The notes under the pieces were generated by a model. It was not told where the DNA came from and searched no databases. It saw nothing but the letters and a program-made list of their open reading frames with translations. Of a DNA stretch of 64,000 nucleotides, positions 28,107 through 34,797 are shown piece after piece; positions within the stretch are counted from its first letter, which is position 1, and every line of letters starts with the position of its first letter. This DNA is from Paraburkholderia oxyphila NBRC 105797 (lineage in GTDB: Bacteria; Pseudomonadota; Gammaproteobacteria; Burkholderiales; Burkholderiaceae), in contig NZ_BAYD01000032.1 in the NCBI RefSeq assembly GCF_000685075.1, positions 36,490 through 100,489 of the forward strand, read 5' to 3'. The position numbers were made by a program, and so were the translations under genes.

Positions 28107-28913
28107 ATGGATCTCGGACTCGGCAACAAGGTGGTTCTGGTCACGGGCGGCAGCAAGGGAATCGGTCTGGCCTGCGCCCGTGCGTTCGCGAAGGAAGGCG
28201 CGAAGGTCGCGATCGTCTCGCGCGACCCCGCCAATCTGGCGCGTGCGCGCGAGCAACTGGCGAGCGAAGGGTTCCACATCCATCTCACGCGCGCCGACCT
28301 GCACGAGCCGCATAGCGCCGCCGATGTGGTCGAGGAAGTCACCACGGCCGTCGGCGCCATCGACATCCTCATCAACAGTGCGGGCGCCGCCCGCCGCTAC
28401 GACCCGGAATTGCTCGACGCCGAGGCGTTCAAGGCGACCATGGAAGCCAAGTACTTCCCTTACATCTATCCGCAGCAGGAAGTGCTGCGCCGCATGGTGG
28501 AGCGCATCAAGGCAGGCGCCGCCACGGAGCCGGGCACGATCGTCAACATCATCGGCATGGGCGGGAAGTACGCCAGTGACATCCATATTGCGGGCGGCGC
28601 GGCGAATGCGGCGCTCATGCTCGCCACGGTAGGGCTTGCGCACTATCACGCGCGCTACGGCATCCGCATCAACGCGATCAACCCGGGTTCGACACTCACC
28701 GAGCGCGTGGAGGATGCCTTGCAGCTGGAGGCGGAACGCGAAGGCATCAGTGCTGAAGACGCGCGTGCGCGCAGCGAGGCCAGGGTGCCGCTCGGGCGCT
28801 ACGCGAAGCCCGACGAAATCGCCGACGTCGCCCTGTTTCTGGCGAGCCGCCGCGCAAGCTATGTGACGGGCGCCATCGTGCCAATGGATGGCTGCACGAC
28901 GCCGGTGATCTGA
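28107..28913 (+). CDS. SDR-fold protein lacking the canonical Tyr-Lys pair
   Basis: 268 residues of the short-chain dehydrogenase/reductase fold. The NAD(P) motif is clear (VVLVTGGSKGIGLACARAFA), as are DILINSAGAARR and YGIRINAINPGSTLTERV. At the active site, where the family has Tyr-x-x-x-Lys before AAL, this protein reads DIHIAGGAANAALMLA, so both Tyr and Lys are missing. The C-terminus (ASYVTGAIVPMDGC) is normal. It may bind cofactor without the usual chemistry or use a different mechanism. Substrate unknown; it stands alone between terminators. Confidence 0.8.
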   Translation: MDLGLGNKVVLVTGGSKGIGLACARAFAKEGAKVAIVSRDPANLARAREQLASEGFHIHLTRADLHEPHSAADVVEEVTTAVGAIDILINSAGAARRYDPELLDAEAFKATMEAKYFPYIYPQQEVLRRMVERIKAGAATEPGTIVNIIGMGGKYASDIHIAGGAANAALMLATVGLAHYHARYGIRINAINPGSTLTERVEDALQLEAEREGISAEDARARSEARVPLGRYAKPDEIADVALFLASRRASYVTGAIVPMDGCTTPVI

Positions 28914-28946
28914 GCCGCCGCCAGCGGCCCACACCCGGCGTTGCCC

Positions 28947-28981
28947 CAAAAAAAACGGCGCCCGAAGGCGCCGTTTTTTTA
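28947..28981. terminator. Bidirectional terminator between the SDR gene and pit
   Basis: AACGGCGCC and GGCGCCGTT form a stem around a CGAA tetraloop, with A-runs before and T-runs after, suiting the convergent genes. Confidence 0.9.
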
Positions 28982-28992
28982 CCTGGCCTGCT

Positions 28993-30003
28993 TTACAGGA
29001 ACCGGTGACCGAGCCACCAGGCCGCCCCTGCAAGGATGGCCGAAGCCGGAATCGTCAGAATCCAGGCCCAGACGATGTTGCCCGCGACACCCCAGCGCAC
29101 CGCGCTGAGCTTCTGCGTCGCGCCCACGCCCACGATCGCGCCGGTGATCGTATGCGTCGTGGACACCGGAATGCCCAGCGCCGAAGCCGTGAAGAGCGTC
29201 AGCGCCCCGCCCGACTCCGCGCAGAAGCCGCCCACGGGCTTGAGCTTGGTGATCTTCTGACCCATGGTGCGCACGATCCGCCAGCCGCCGAAGAGCGTAC
29301 CGATGCCCATCGAGAGATAACAGCCGCCGATCACCCAGATCGGCGGCGCGTCGGCCGTGGCCGACGCGTAGCCCGTCGCGATCAGCAGCATCCAGATGAT
29401 GCCGATGGTCTTTTGCGCATCGTTGCCGCCGTGACCGAGGCTATAGAGGCCCGCGGAGATCAGCTGCAGGCGCCGGAAGCGCCGGTCCACCTTGCTGGGT
29501 GGCGTGCGGAAGTAGAGCCACGACACCGTGAGCATGAAGAACGAGCCCAGGACGAAGCCGAGCAGCGGCGAGATGAAGATGAAGGCAACCGTCTTCATGA
29601 GGCCGTCGAAGTTCAGCGAGTGCCAGCCCGACTTGGCGAGCGCCGCGCCCACGAGACCGCCGATCAGCGCGTGCGACGAGCTCGACGGAATGCCGTAGTA
29701 CCACGTGAGCACGTTCCAGCCGATCGCGCCCATGAGCGCGCCGAACACCACATAGTGGTCGACGATATCGGGGTCGATGGTGCCCTTGCCCACCGTCTGC
29801 GCCACCTTCAGGTGGAAGACGAAGTAGGCGATCACGTTGAACATCGCGGCGAACGCCACGGCCTGCTGCGGCTTGAGCACGCCCGTGGACACGACGGTGG
29901 CGATGGAATTCGCCGCGTCGTGAAAGCCGTTCATGAAGTCGAAGACAAGGGAGATGGCCACCAGCCCGACGACCACCCAGAGGGCGAGTTGTATCGAATG
30001 CAT
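28993..30003 (-). CDS. pit: Inorganic phosphate transporter, Pit family
   Basis: 336 residues with about ten hydrophobic segments. Family signatures are DFMNGFHDAANSIATVVSTG near residue 22 and GIPVSTTHTITGAIVGVGA near 280, the duplicated phosphate-permease motif. It imports metal-phosphate complexes with protons at the inner membrane. It lies 10 bp after the DUF47 gene, a common pairing in which the DUF47/PhoU-like protein controls the transporter. Confidence 0.94.
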   Translation of the reverse strand: MHSIQLALWVVVGLVAISLVFDFMNGFHDAANSIATVVSTGVLKPQQAVAFAAMFNVIAYFVFHLKVAQTVGKGTIDPDIVDHYVVFGALMGAIGWNVLTWYYGIPSSSSHALIGGLVGAALAKSGWHSLNFDGLMKTVAFIFISPLLGFVLGSFFMLTVSWLYFRTPPSKVDRRFRRLQLISAGLYSLGHGGNDAQKTIGIIWMLLIATGYASATADAPPIWVIGGCYLSMGIGTLFGGWRIVRTMGQKITKLKPVGGFCAESGGALTLFTASALGIPVSTTHTITGAIVGVGATQKLSAVRWGVAGNIVWAWILTIPASAILAGAAWWLGHRFL

Positions 30004-30013
30004 CGTGGTCCGC

Positions 30014-30646
30014 TCAGGCGTTCTCTAGCACGATGCCTTCGATGATGTTCGCGACATCCTCGCACTTGTCCGTGATCGCTTCGAGCAGTTCGTAAATCGC
30101 CTTCAGCTTGATCAGCGTCTTGACGTTGTCTTCCTCGCGGAAGAGCTTGGAGATGGCGCCGCGCAGCAGGCGGTCCGCGTCCGATTCGAGGCGGTCGATG
30201 TCCTCGCACGCCTTCAGGATCTCGCGCGCCTGCTTCATGTCGGAAAGCATCGCGACGGCCGCCTGCACACGCTCGGACGTGGCCGTGACCACGTGCGCGA
30301 GCTGGCTGGCCTCCGAGGTCACCGACTGCACGTCGTAAAGCGAGATGGCCGTGGCGACGTCCTCCATGAGGTCGAGGCAATCGTCCATCGTCGTGATCAG
30401 CTTGTGGATCTCGTCGCGATCCAGCGGCGTGATAAAGGTCTTGTGCAGCAGGTCGATGGCTTCGTGCGTCAGCTTGTCGGCGGCCTTTTCGGCGGCCTGC
30501 ACGTTCTGCTTGTGGATTTCCGCGTCAGCCAGATTGTCGATCAGGAGCTCGAGCTCACGGCTTGCGGATACGATGCACTTCGCGTGCGCGTCGAAGATTT
30601 CGAAGAACTTGCCCTCGGTGGGCTTAAGCTTGGCCAGGTTAAACAT
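30014..30646 (-). CDS. DUF47 PhoU-like protein, Pit accessory
   Basis: 210 residues, almost entirely helical, with the family pattern FFEIFDAHAKCIVSASREL, ADKLTHEAIDLLHKTFITPL, DDCLDLMEDVATAI and EEDNVKTLIKLKAIYELLEA. DUF47 proteins resemble PhoU and regulate Pit transport. It is the first gene of the DUF47-pit operon. It begins about 110 bp from the first gene of the mobile element, so its promoter region is the left boundary of that element. Confidence 0.92.
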   Translation of the reverse strand: MFNLAKLKPTEGKFFEIFDAHAKCIVSASRELELLIDNLADAEIHKQNVQAAEKAADKLTHEAIDLLHKTFITPLDRDEIHKLITTMDDCLDLMEDVATAISLYDVQSVTSEASQLAHVVTATSERVQAAVAMLSDMKQAREILKACEDIDRLESDADRLLRGAISKLFREEDNVKTLIKLKAIYELLEAITDKCEDVANIIEGIVLENA

Positions 30647-30759
30647 TTAGTTTTCGTAGCGTTTTCAACTACTTAGAGTGTCTGATGGTCTGAGAAAAAG
30701 CGCCTTACGCACCAACTTACGTACTTTCGCTTTGTCACACAGCCGTCATTGTACAGACA
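30647..30759. other. Left junction of chromosome and mobile element
   Basis: The gene-free 113 bp between the chromosomal DUF47 gene and the first element gene. No tRNA, integrase or clear attachment repeat is visible. The junction must lie here if the DUF47 promoter is intact, but the exact base cannot be fixed from the sequence alone. Confidence 0.5.
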
Positions 30760-31215
30760 CTACCCCGCGCGGCTTAGTGCATCTTCCTCAAGGGGTTCCA
30801 GGATCGTTGCGGGCACGCGCGATTCCAACACTCGGTTCGCTTCCTCGCGAACCATACGCCTTAGCCTTTCTTCGTCCAGCACCTCACCAAGGCGCGCCAA
30901 TAGCTCGCTCATAAGGTCCGCTGTCGATATCTCCCCGGTCCCCGAACGCGACACGGGCGGCTGGATCGGCTGGACCGCGTCCATTTCCTCTGTGTAGCCC
31001 TGCTCCCTGAGTGCCTTCCAAAGGTGGATGACCCTTGGCACCTCCTGCATTGATCGGATGGGCCTACGCCGGTCAGCGGGCAAAACCTCCTTCTGCGCCT
31101 GGCGCACGGCTTCTACATCGGTTCCCGCCCACGACGGACGGTTGCGGATGATGTATGAACGCTTCGCCACCGCGATCACTTGATGATGCTCCCAAACAAT
31201 CTTTTTCTTCGTCAC
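30760..31215 (-). CDS. Hypothetical protein divergent from the stability operon
   Basis: 151 residues, starting at GTG (MTKKKIVWEHHQVIAVAKRS). It is charged and helical, with no membrane segment or motif I recognise; the C-terminal half (STADLMSELLARLGEVLDEE, then RRMVREEANRVLES) may form a coiled coil. It is downstream of a 32-residue membrane peptide in the same orientation, and both are divergent from the stbA-like gene across the repeat array, so they may be controlled by the same DNA-binding protein. Function unknown. Confidence 0.65.
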   Translation of the reverse strand: MTKKKIVWEHHQVIAVAKRSYIIRNRPSWAGTDVEAVRQAQKEVLPADRRRPIRSMQEVPRVIHLWKALREQGYTEEMDAVQPIQPPVSRSGTGEISTADLMSELLARLGEVLDEERLRRMVREEANRVLESRVPATILEPLEEDALSRAG

Positions 31216-31248
31216 AGCAATTCCCCGATCAAATAGTCTAAAAAATGT

Positions 31249-31347
31249 TCACAGCGAGTAGAAAACCACTGCTGCGAACAACGCCCCACACACCACCCCG
31301 CCCACGCATTCCGCGCAGAACAGCCCTTCTATTGCCCGTCGAATCAT
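31249..31347 (-). CDS. Small single-span membrane peptide (32 aa)
   Basis: A short frame coding MIRRAIEGLFCAECVGGVVC followed by 12 hydrophobic residues. The ATG is preceded by a good ribosome-binding site (AGGAG, 6 bases upstream), the main reason to accept it. It has a charged N-terminus, two cysteines spaced CAEC, and one hydrophobic span. It lies at the edge of the 11-bp repeat array and is transcribed away from it. Type-I toxin-like or membrane-regulator roles are possible but unproven. Confidence 0.5.
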   Translation of the reverse strand: MIRRAIEGLFCAECVGGVVCGALFAAVVFYSL

Positions 31348-31371
31348 TTGTTCTCCTGGTATCGGAACAAC

Positions 31372-31559
31372 CTGGGGACATATCCGGGACACAAAGTTAA
31401 CATCGCGGGGCCACTTGGGGACATCCAGGGTACACCCTGGGTACATATCAGGGTCAACCAGGGGACAATAGCGGCGCGAATTACTTGGGGACGTTCTGGG
31501 AACACATGAGGCACGACTTCAGGACACGTGAGGGACATTGACGGATCAAGCTGGGGACA
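31372..31559. repeat. Phased array of about sixteen 9-bp repeats (consensus CTGGGGACA, 11-bp pitch)
   Basis: Units end at 31380, 31391, 31402, 31413, then 31423, 31434, 31445, 31456, 31467, then 31493, 31504, 31515, 31526, 31537, 31548 and 31559. Spacing is 11 bp except one 10-bp step and one gap. The best units read CTGGGGACA or TTGGGGACA; others are degenerate (for example AAGTTAACA). A promoter-like TTGACG (31538) with TAGAGT 18 bp later overlaps the last units. The layout matches the stbDR sites of IncW plasmid R388: 9-bp repeats with 2-bp gaps bound by StbA. Confidence 0.85.
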
Positions 31560-31596
31560 GCTAGAGTCAAATTCCCGTTAGTGGAGGTTGTGAGTT

Positions 31597-31983
31597 ATGG
31601 CCCTGAACGATTTGGAATCTGGTGAGAAGGCGAACGCGTACCGCGTGCGTAAACATCTGGAGGAAATAGAAGCGGCAATAGAACGGCGAGTGCCGATCAA
31701 GGCGATTCACGCGGAAATGTGCGCCTCGAACGGTCTTACCCTCACGCTCGAAGCCTTCAAAACGACGCTCAAGCGTGCACGGGGAGCGAAACGCAAAGAG
31801 ACAACGCAGGCAAATCCAGCACCGCAGGACGACGGCGTAACGTCGCAATCGCCGATTGATACCGACGTTGTTACGTCGCAACAGGCGGAAGAAACACCTG
31901 TAAAGGTCGCTCGTAACAGGAAGGACCTTAAGGCGCAGCGCGCGAAATCGGCTGCGGACTTTGAAAAGACAGACGACTCATAG
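31597..31983 (+). CDS. StbA-like DNA-binding protein
   Basis: 128 residues. The N-terminal 70 residues form a helical domain (EKANAYRVRKHLEEIEAAIE, then IKAIHAEMCASNGLTLTLEA FKTTLKRAR) that looks like a helix-turn-helix. The C-terminus is polar and Gln/Thr-rich. Position, size and order (DNA-binding protein, ATPase, third gene) match the stbABC operon of conjugative plasmids such as R388, where StbA binds upstream repeats, represses the operon and secures plasmid inheritance. A GGAGG ribosome-binding site precedes the ATG. Identification rests on context and fold, not clear sequence identity. Confidence 0.7.
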   Translation: MALNDLESGEKANAYRVRKHLEEIEAAIERRVPIKAIHAEMCASNGLTLTLEAFKTTLKRARGAKRKETTQANPAPQDDGVTSQSPIDTDVVTSQQAEETPVKVARNRKDLKAQRAKSAADFEKTDDS

Positions 31984-31990
31984 GAACGAT

Positions 31991-32725
31991 ATGAAAATCG
32001 CAGTGTTGAACTATTCGGGCAGTGTTGGCAAAACCCTGGTGTCGCATTACTTCCTGGCCCCACGTATGCCCGTAGGAACGGCTTTCACTTCGATTGAAAC
32101 CGTAAACGAATCTGCCGAAGATTTAGGCGCGAACGGCGTTGAGCAAATCCAGGGGAAAAAGTTTGGTGACCTTCTGGAAAAGATCACGCTCACGCGTCAC
32201 GCCATTGTCGATATTGGCGCGTCGAATATCGAATCTTTTTTATTGGCAATGTCGAAGTTTGACGACAGCGCAAGCGAGTTTGATCGTTACATCGTTCCGG
32301 TAACGCCTGATCGTAAGGCGATGAAAGAAAGCGCCCAGACGATAGATGCGATTAGCAGCCTGGGCGTTAGCGCGGATCGTATCTTACTGTTGCCTAACCG
32401 TATTGAGGAAGGCGACCCCGTCGAGGAAATGCCCGCGATTTTCTCGTACGTCAAGAAGCACAAGCGCGCCACGATTAACCCGGACATGTACCTGTATGAA
32501 TCGCCCATTTACGAGTGGCTCGGTTCCCGGAAAATGTCCTTTGAGGACTTGCTGTCTGGTGACGTGGACTATCAGAATCTGGCGGTAACCGAATCGGACA
32601 TGACGAAAGCGGCAGAGTACGCGAAAATGTATCGCCGTCGCAGAGAAGCCGCGCCGGTTCGCGCGCATATGGACGAAGTATTCAAGGCGATGTTTGCCGA
32701 TATGTTCACCACTGCAACCGCATGA
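31991..32725 (+). CDS. StbB-like ParA-family ATPase
   Basis: 244 residues. It begins MKIAVLNYSGSVGKTLVSHY, a P-loop of the ParA/MinD class in which the signature first lysine of KGGxGK is replaced (YSGSVGK). The following HAIVDIGASNIESFL, YIVPVTPDRKAMKESAQTI and ILLLPNRIEEGD correspond to the switch and base-recognition segments. This matches plasmid StbB proteins. In R388 StbB is needed for conjugation and affects plasmid positioning. It starts 7 bp after the stbA-like gene. On a phage-like element it suggests plasmid-style maintenance. Confidence 0.8.
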   Translation: MKIAVLNYSGSVGKTLVSHYFLAPRMPVGTAFTSIETVNESAEDLGANGVEQIQGKKFGDLLEKITLTRHAIVDIGASNIESFLLAMSKFDDSASEFDRYIVPVTPDRKAMKESAQTIDAISSLGVSADRILLLPNRIEEGDPVEEMPAIFSYVKKHKRATINPDMYLYESPIYEWLGSRKMSFEDLLSGDVDYQNLAVTESDMTKAAEYAKMYRRRREAAPVRAHMDEVFKAMFADMFTTATA

Positions 32726-32771
32726 ACGACAATTAACAGTCAAGGTTTTTGAGTTCCACGCAACGGGAAAA

Positions 32772-33140
32772 ATGATGGCAACCACGAAAACGAAAGTAAA
32801 ACCGGCTGATGCGCTTTTCGACACGCCCACGGCGGCGCAACCTGAGGAAGCGCCCGCATCTGGTTACCGCGCATTGTTGGCGCAACGGGACGCCCTCACG
32901 GCACAGATTGAGGAAGTCCGTGCACGTGAGGTTGCGCATGCGCTCGAACAGATCCGGCAATTGGTCGAGGACTACGATTTGCATTCGGAAATCCAGTTCA
33001 CGCGCCCGCGTCCGGGTGGCCCGCGTGGCCCGATCCCCCCCAAGTATCGCGACCCCGTGACCGGGCAAACGTGGAGCGGGCGCGGCAAGCCGCCCCGGTG
33101 GATCGCGGGCAAAGACCGGACGGAGTTCCTAGCAGTCTGA
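32772..33140 (+). CDS. H-NS-family DNA-binding protein
   Basis: 122 residues. A central coiled coil (RALLAQRDALTAQIEEVRAR and onward) leads to the H-NS C-terminal DNA-binding motif PKYRDPVTGQTWSGRGKPPR, typical of the MvaT/H-NS-like proteins of Burkholderiales. H-NS proteins silence AT-rich DNA. It occupies the third position of the stability operon, where R388 has StbC, and is followed by a strong terminator. Mobile elements often carry such genes to reduce the fitness cost of their arrival; here that role is inferred. An adjacent ATG at 32775 is an alternative start. Confidence 0.88.
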   Translation: MMATTKTKVKPADALFDTPTAAQPEEAPASGYRALLAQRDALTAQIEEVRAREVAHALEQIRQLVEDYDLHSEIQFTRPRPGGPRGPIPPKYRDPVTGQTWSGRGKPPRWIAGKDRTEFLAV

Positions 33141-33154
33141 CAGCCCCCAACATG

Positions 33155-33179
33155 AACCCCGCCGCGTGCGGGGTTTTTT
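33155..33179 (+). terminator. Terminator of the stability operon
   Basis: AACCCCGC (33155-33162) pairs with GCGGGGTT (33168-33175), followed by a T-run. Confidence 0.9.
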
Positions 33180-33210
33180 ATTGCCCCCACCGTGCGCCGC
33201 CCTGGCTATA

Positions 33211-33222
33211 CTGTATATCCAT
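33211..33222. promoter_or_regulatory. LexA-box-like SOS site split by IS1595
   Basis: Left part CTGT-ATATCCAT at 33211-33222; the other half, ATATCCAT-ACAG, is at 34301-34312. With the insertion and one duplicate removed, the site reads TACTGTATATCCATACAG, a close match to the LexA consensus CTGT-N8-ACAG. A -10-like TATACT (33207-33212) overlaps it. It would have controlled the gene at 34,330. Confidence 0.7.
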
Positions 33223-34300
33223 AAGGGCTATCCACTTAGCTCCACATTTTCGCATTGTGGAAGTTGCTGGCCTTTGCGGCGTGATTTCCGAGCCACCACG
33301 TCGTCGTATGTGATTGGAGCCGTCACGACCGCCTGCTCAAGCAAGCGATAGAAGAGTAGCCCGCGCGAGCGCGAGGTGCGACGGTTGAAGCGAAACACGA
33401 ATTCGTCCAGATAATGGTCAAGCTGATCAGGCTTGACTGCGCCTTGATGCGTACCGAGCAGCCACCGCTTGAGCAGCGAGGCGACCCGGTGTACGCCTGG
33501 CAGCACCACATGTGCCGGCGCAAGCGAACCCGGCGTGACCGTTCTCACGATAGTTCGCTCGTGCCCATAGATCTCGCCCAAGGGGAAGTAGATCGGTGCA
33601 CCGTCGGTCCGAATCACGGAGCCCGGCACTACGACCTCCTTCACAAAAGGTAGAACGTTAGCGGCACTTTCCTCATCAATCCGTCGCAAGCGGATGCGTC
33701 CGAAGCCTTTGGGCTCCAGGATCTCTACGGCGATAACGATCACTGCCTTGGTTGTGCGCTTACTCTGGGCGGCACCACGAGCGCTTTCCCGACGTTCTCG
33801 GATAGCCAGATAGCTTTGATCGACCTCGACCACGCCCTTGAGTTGCTCGCGTCCGGGACGAACCATCGCCCGGCGGAAACGGTGCAACATGGTCCATGCC
33901 GTCTGGTAGCTGCCCAGCCCGAGGACCCGTTGCAACCCTAGCGCGCTGGCGCCTGACTTCTGACTCGTGATGTACCACGCCGCAGCCAGCCACACCTTCA
34001 GTGGGGTACGGGTTTTGTCGAAGATCGTGCCCGACGTCACGGTGCATTGAAACCGGCATGCTCGGCAGACCAGTCGGGCTCGATCGGCCCGATACGGCGC
34101 ATCGCGGCATCCGCAGCGCGGACAAACAAAGCCTTCACGCCAGCGCAATCGTTCGAGGTAGCGCAGGCAATCCAATTCACTGGAGAACCAGTCTTCGAAC
34201 TGGCTCCACGTTTGTGGATAGTCCTGGCCGGCAACTGGCGTATGCTGGGCTTCGCTCATGCCGCCATCATGGCTCAAGTGGAGCTAGCTGGATAGCCCTT
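33223..34300. mobile_element. IS1595-family insertion sequence (1,078 bp)
   Basis: 23-bp terminal inverted repeats (33223-33245 and 34278-34300, both beginning AAGGGCTATCCA, 21 of 23 matching) and an 8-bp target duplication ATATCCAT (33215-33222 and 34301-34308). The single gene is an ISXO2-like transposase. Ends, duplication length and transposase all fit the IS1595 family. The element appears intact and so recently inserted. Confidence 0.93.
33228..34277 (-). CDS. IS1595-family (ISXO2-like) transposase
   Basis: 349 residues. A zinc ribbon (CPRCGCRDAPYRADRARLVC RAC) lies at about 50-75, and an ISXO2-like DDE-type domain follows, with aspartates in GVVEVDQSYLAIRE and VIRTDGAPIYFPL and the later KRWLLGTHQGAVKPDQLDHY segment. 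The family uses Asn or His variants in place of the last Glu. The stop codon lies inside the terminal inverted repeat, so the gene fills the element. The reading frame is intact. Confidence 0.93.
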   Translation of the reverse strand: MSHDGGMSEAQHTPVAGQDYPQTWSQFEDWFSSELDCLRYLERLRWREGFVCPRCGCRDAPYRADRARLVCRACRFQCTVTSGTIFDKTRTPLKVWLAAAWYITSQKSGASALGLQRVLGLGSYQTAWTMLHRFRRAMVRPGREQLKGVVEVDQSYLAIRERRESARGAAQSKRTTKAVIVIAVEILEPKGFGRIRLRRIDEESAANVLPFVKEVVVPGSVIRTDGAPIYFPLGEIYGHERTIVRTVTPGSLAPAHVVLPGVHRVASLLKRWLLGTHQGAVKPDQLDHYLDEFVFRFNRRTSRSRGLLFYRLLEQAVVTAPITYDDVVARKSRRKGQQLPQCENVELSG

Positions 34301-34329
34301 ATATCCATACAGCCCTTCCACATAAAATC

Positions 34330-34754
34330 GTGCCAGATGCCTTTTCCATCTACGACGAGGAACCCGACCCAGCGACGGACGGCACGGGGAGCAACGCGCC
34401 CACGATCACCGAGCCTGAGGAAGAGCGGACCAAAGAGGAATGGGCCAGGGAGCGGCGCAAGCGGGCGGATCTCTTCATGTACGGGCTTCCGCCCTTCGAA
34501 ACGCCGACCTACGACGAGTTGCGGCGGCTGTACCGCGAACGGCGGCACGACCCCGATGTGCGGCGCTTGATCCTGGAGATTCAATGCGCGCGGTATGCCT
34601 TCTCCGAGTTGGCGGCACTCGCTGGGAGGCGTATTGGGACGTCACCAAGCCCCGCGCCAACCTGGAAGATGCGCGCCACGCGTTCGCGCGCCTTCGCTCC
34701 CGACTGAGGAAGGAGATAGAGCGCGTCGGGCAGATTTCCGCCCGCCCCAAATGA
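34330..34754 (+). pseudogene. Probable frameshifted remnant of an SOS-controlled plasmid gene
   Basis: The first frame starts at GTG 34330 and codes a charged protein (EERTKEEWARERRKRADLFM, then YDELRRLYRERRHDPDVRRL ILEIQCARYAFSELAAL). After about 34,622 protein-like sequence continues in another frame (WEAYWDVTKPRANLEDARHA FARLRSRLRKEIERVGQ). A one-base deletion there would explain it. The promoter and LexA-like box are cut off by the IS element just upstream. I do not recognise the family; no motif suggests an enzyme. It could also be two overlapping genes, but the smooth helical pattern across the break favours a frameshift. Confidence 0.6.
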
Positions 34755-34758
34755 AAAC

Positions 34759-34796
34759 GCCCGCAAGTGACTAGCTTGCGGGCCGGGTTCTTGTTA
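34759..34796. terminator. Terminator between convergent genes
   Basis: GCCCGCAAG (34759-34767) pairs with CTTGCGGGC (34775-34783), followed by a T-rich stretch. It separates the broken gene from the convergent ART-like gene. Confidence 0.8.
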
Positions 34797-34797
34797 T

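Noticed and set aside
30647..30759. Possible Pho box or attachment site before the DUF47 gene
   Set aside because: No good CTGTCAT repeats and no matching copy at the right side; insufficient evidence.
33166..33351. Frame crossing the stability operon terminator and the IS left end
   Set aside because: It begins inside a terminator stem and passes into the IS; no coding signs.
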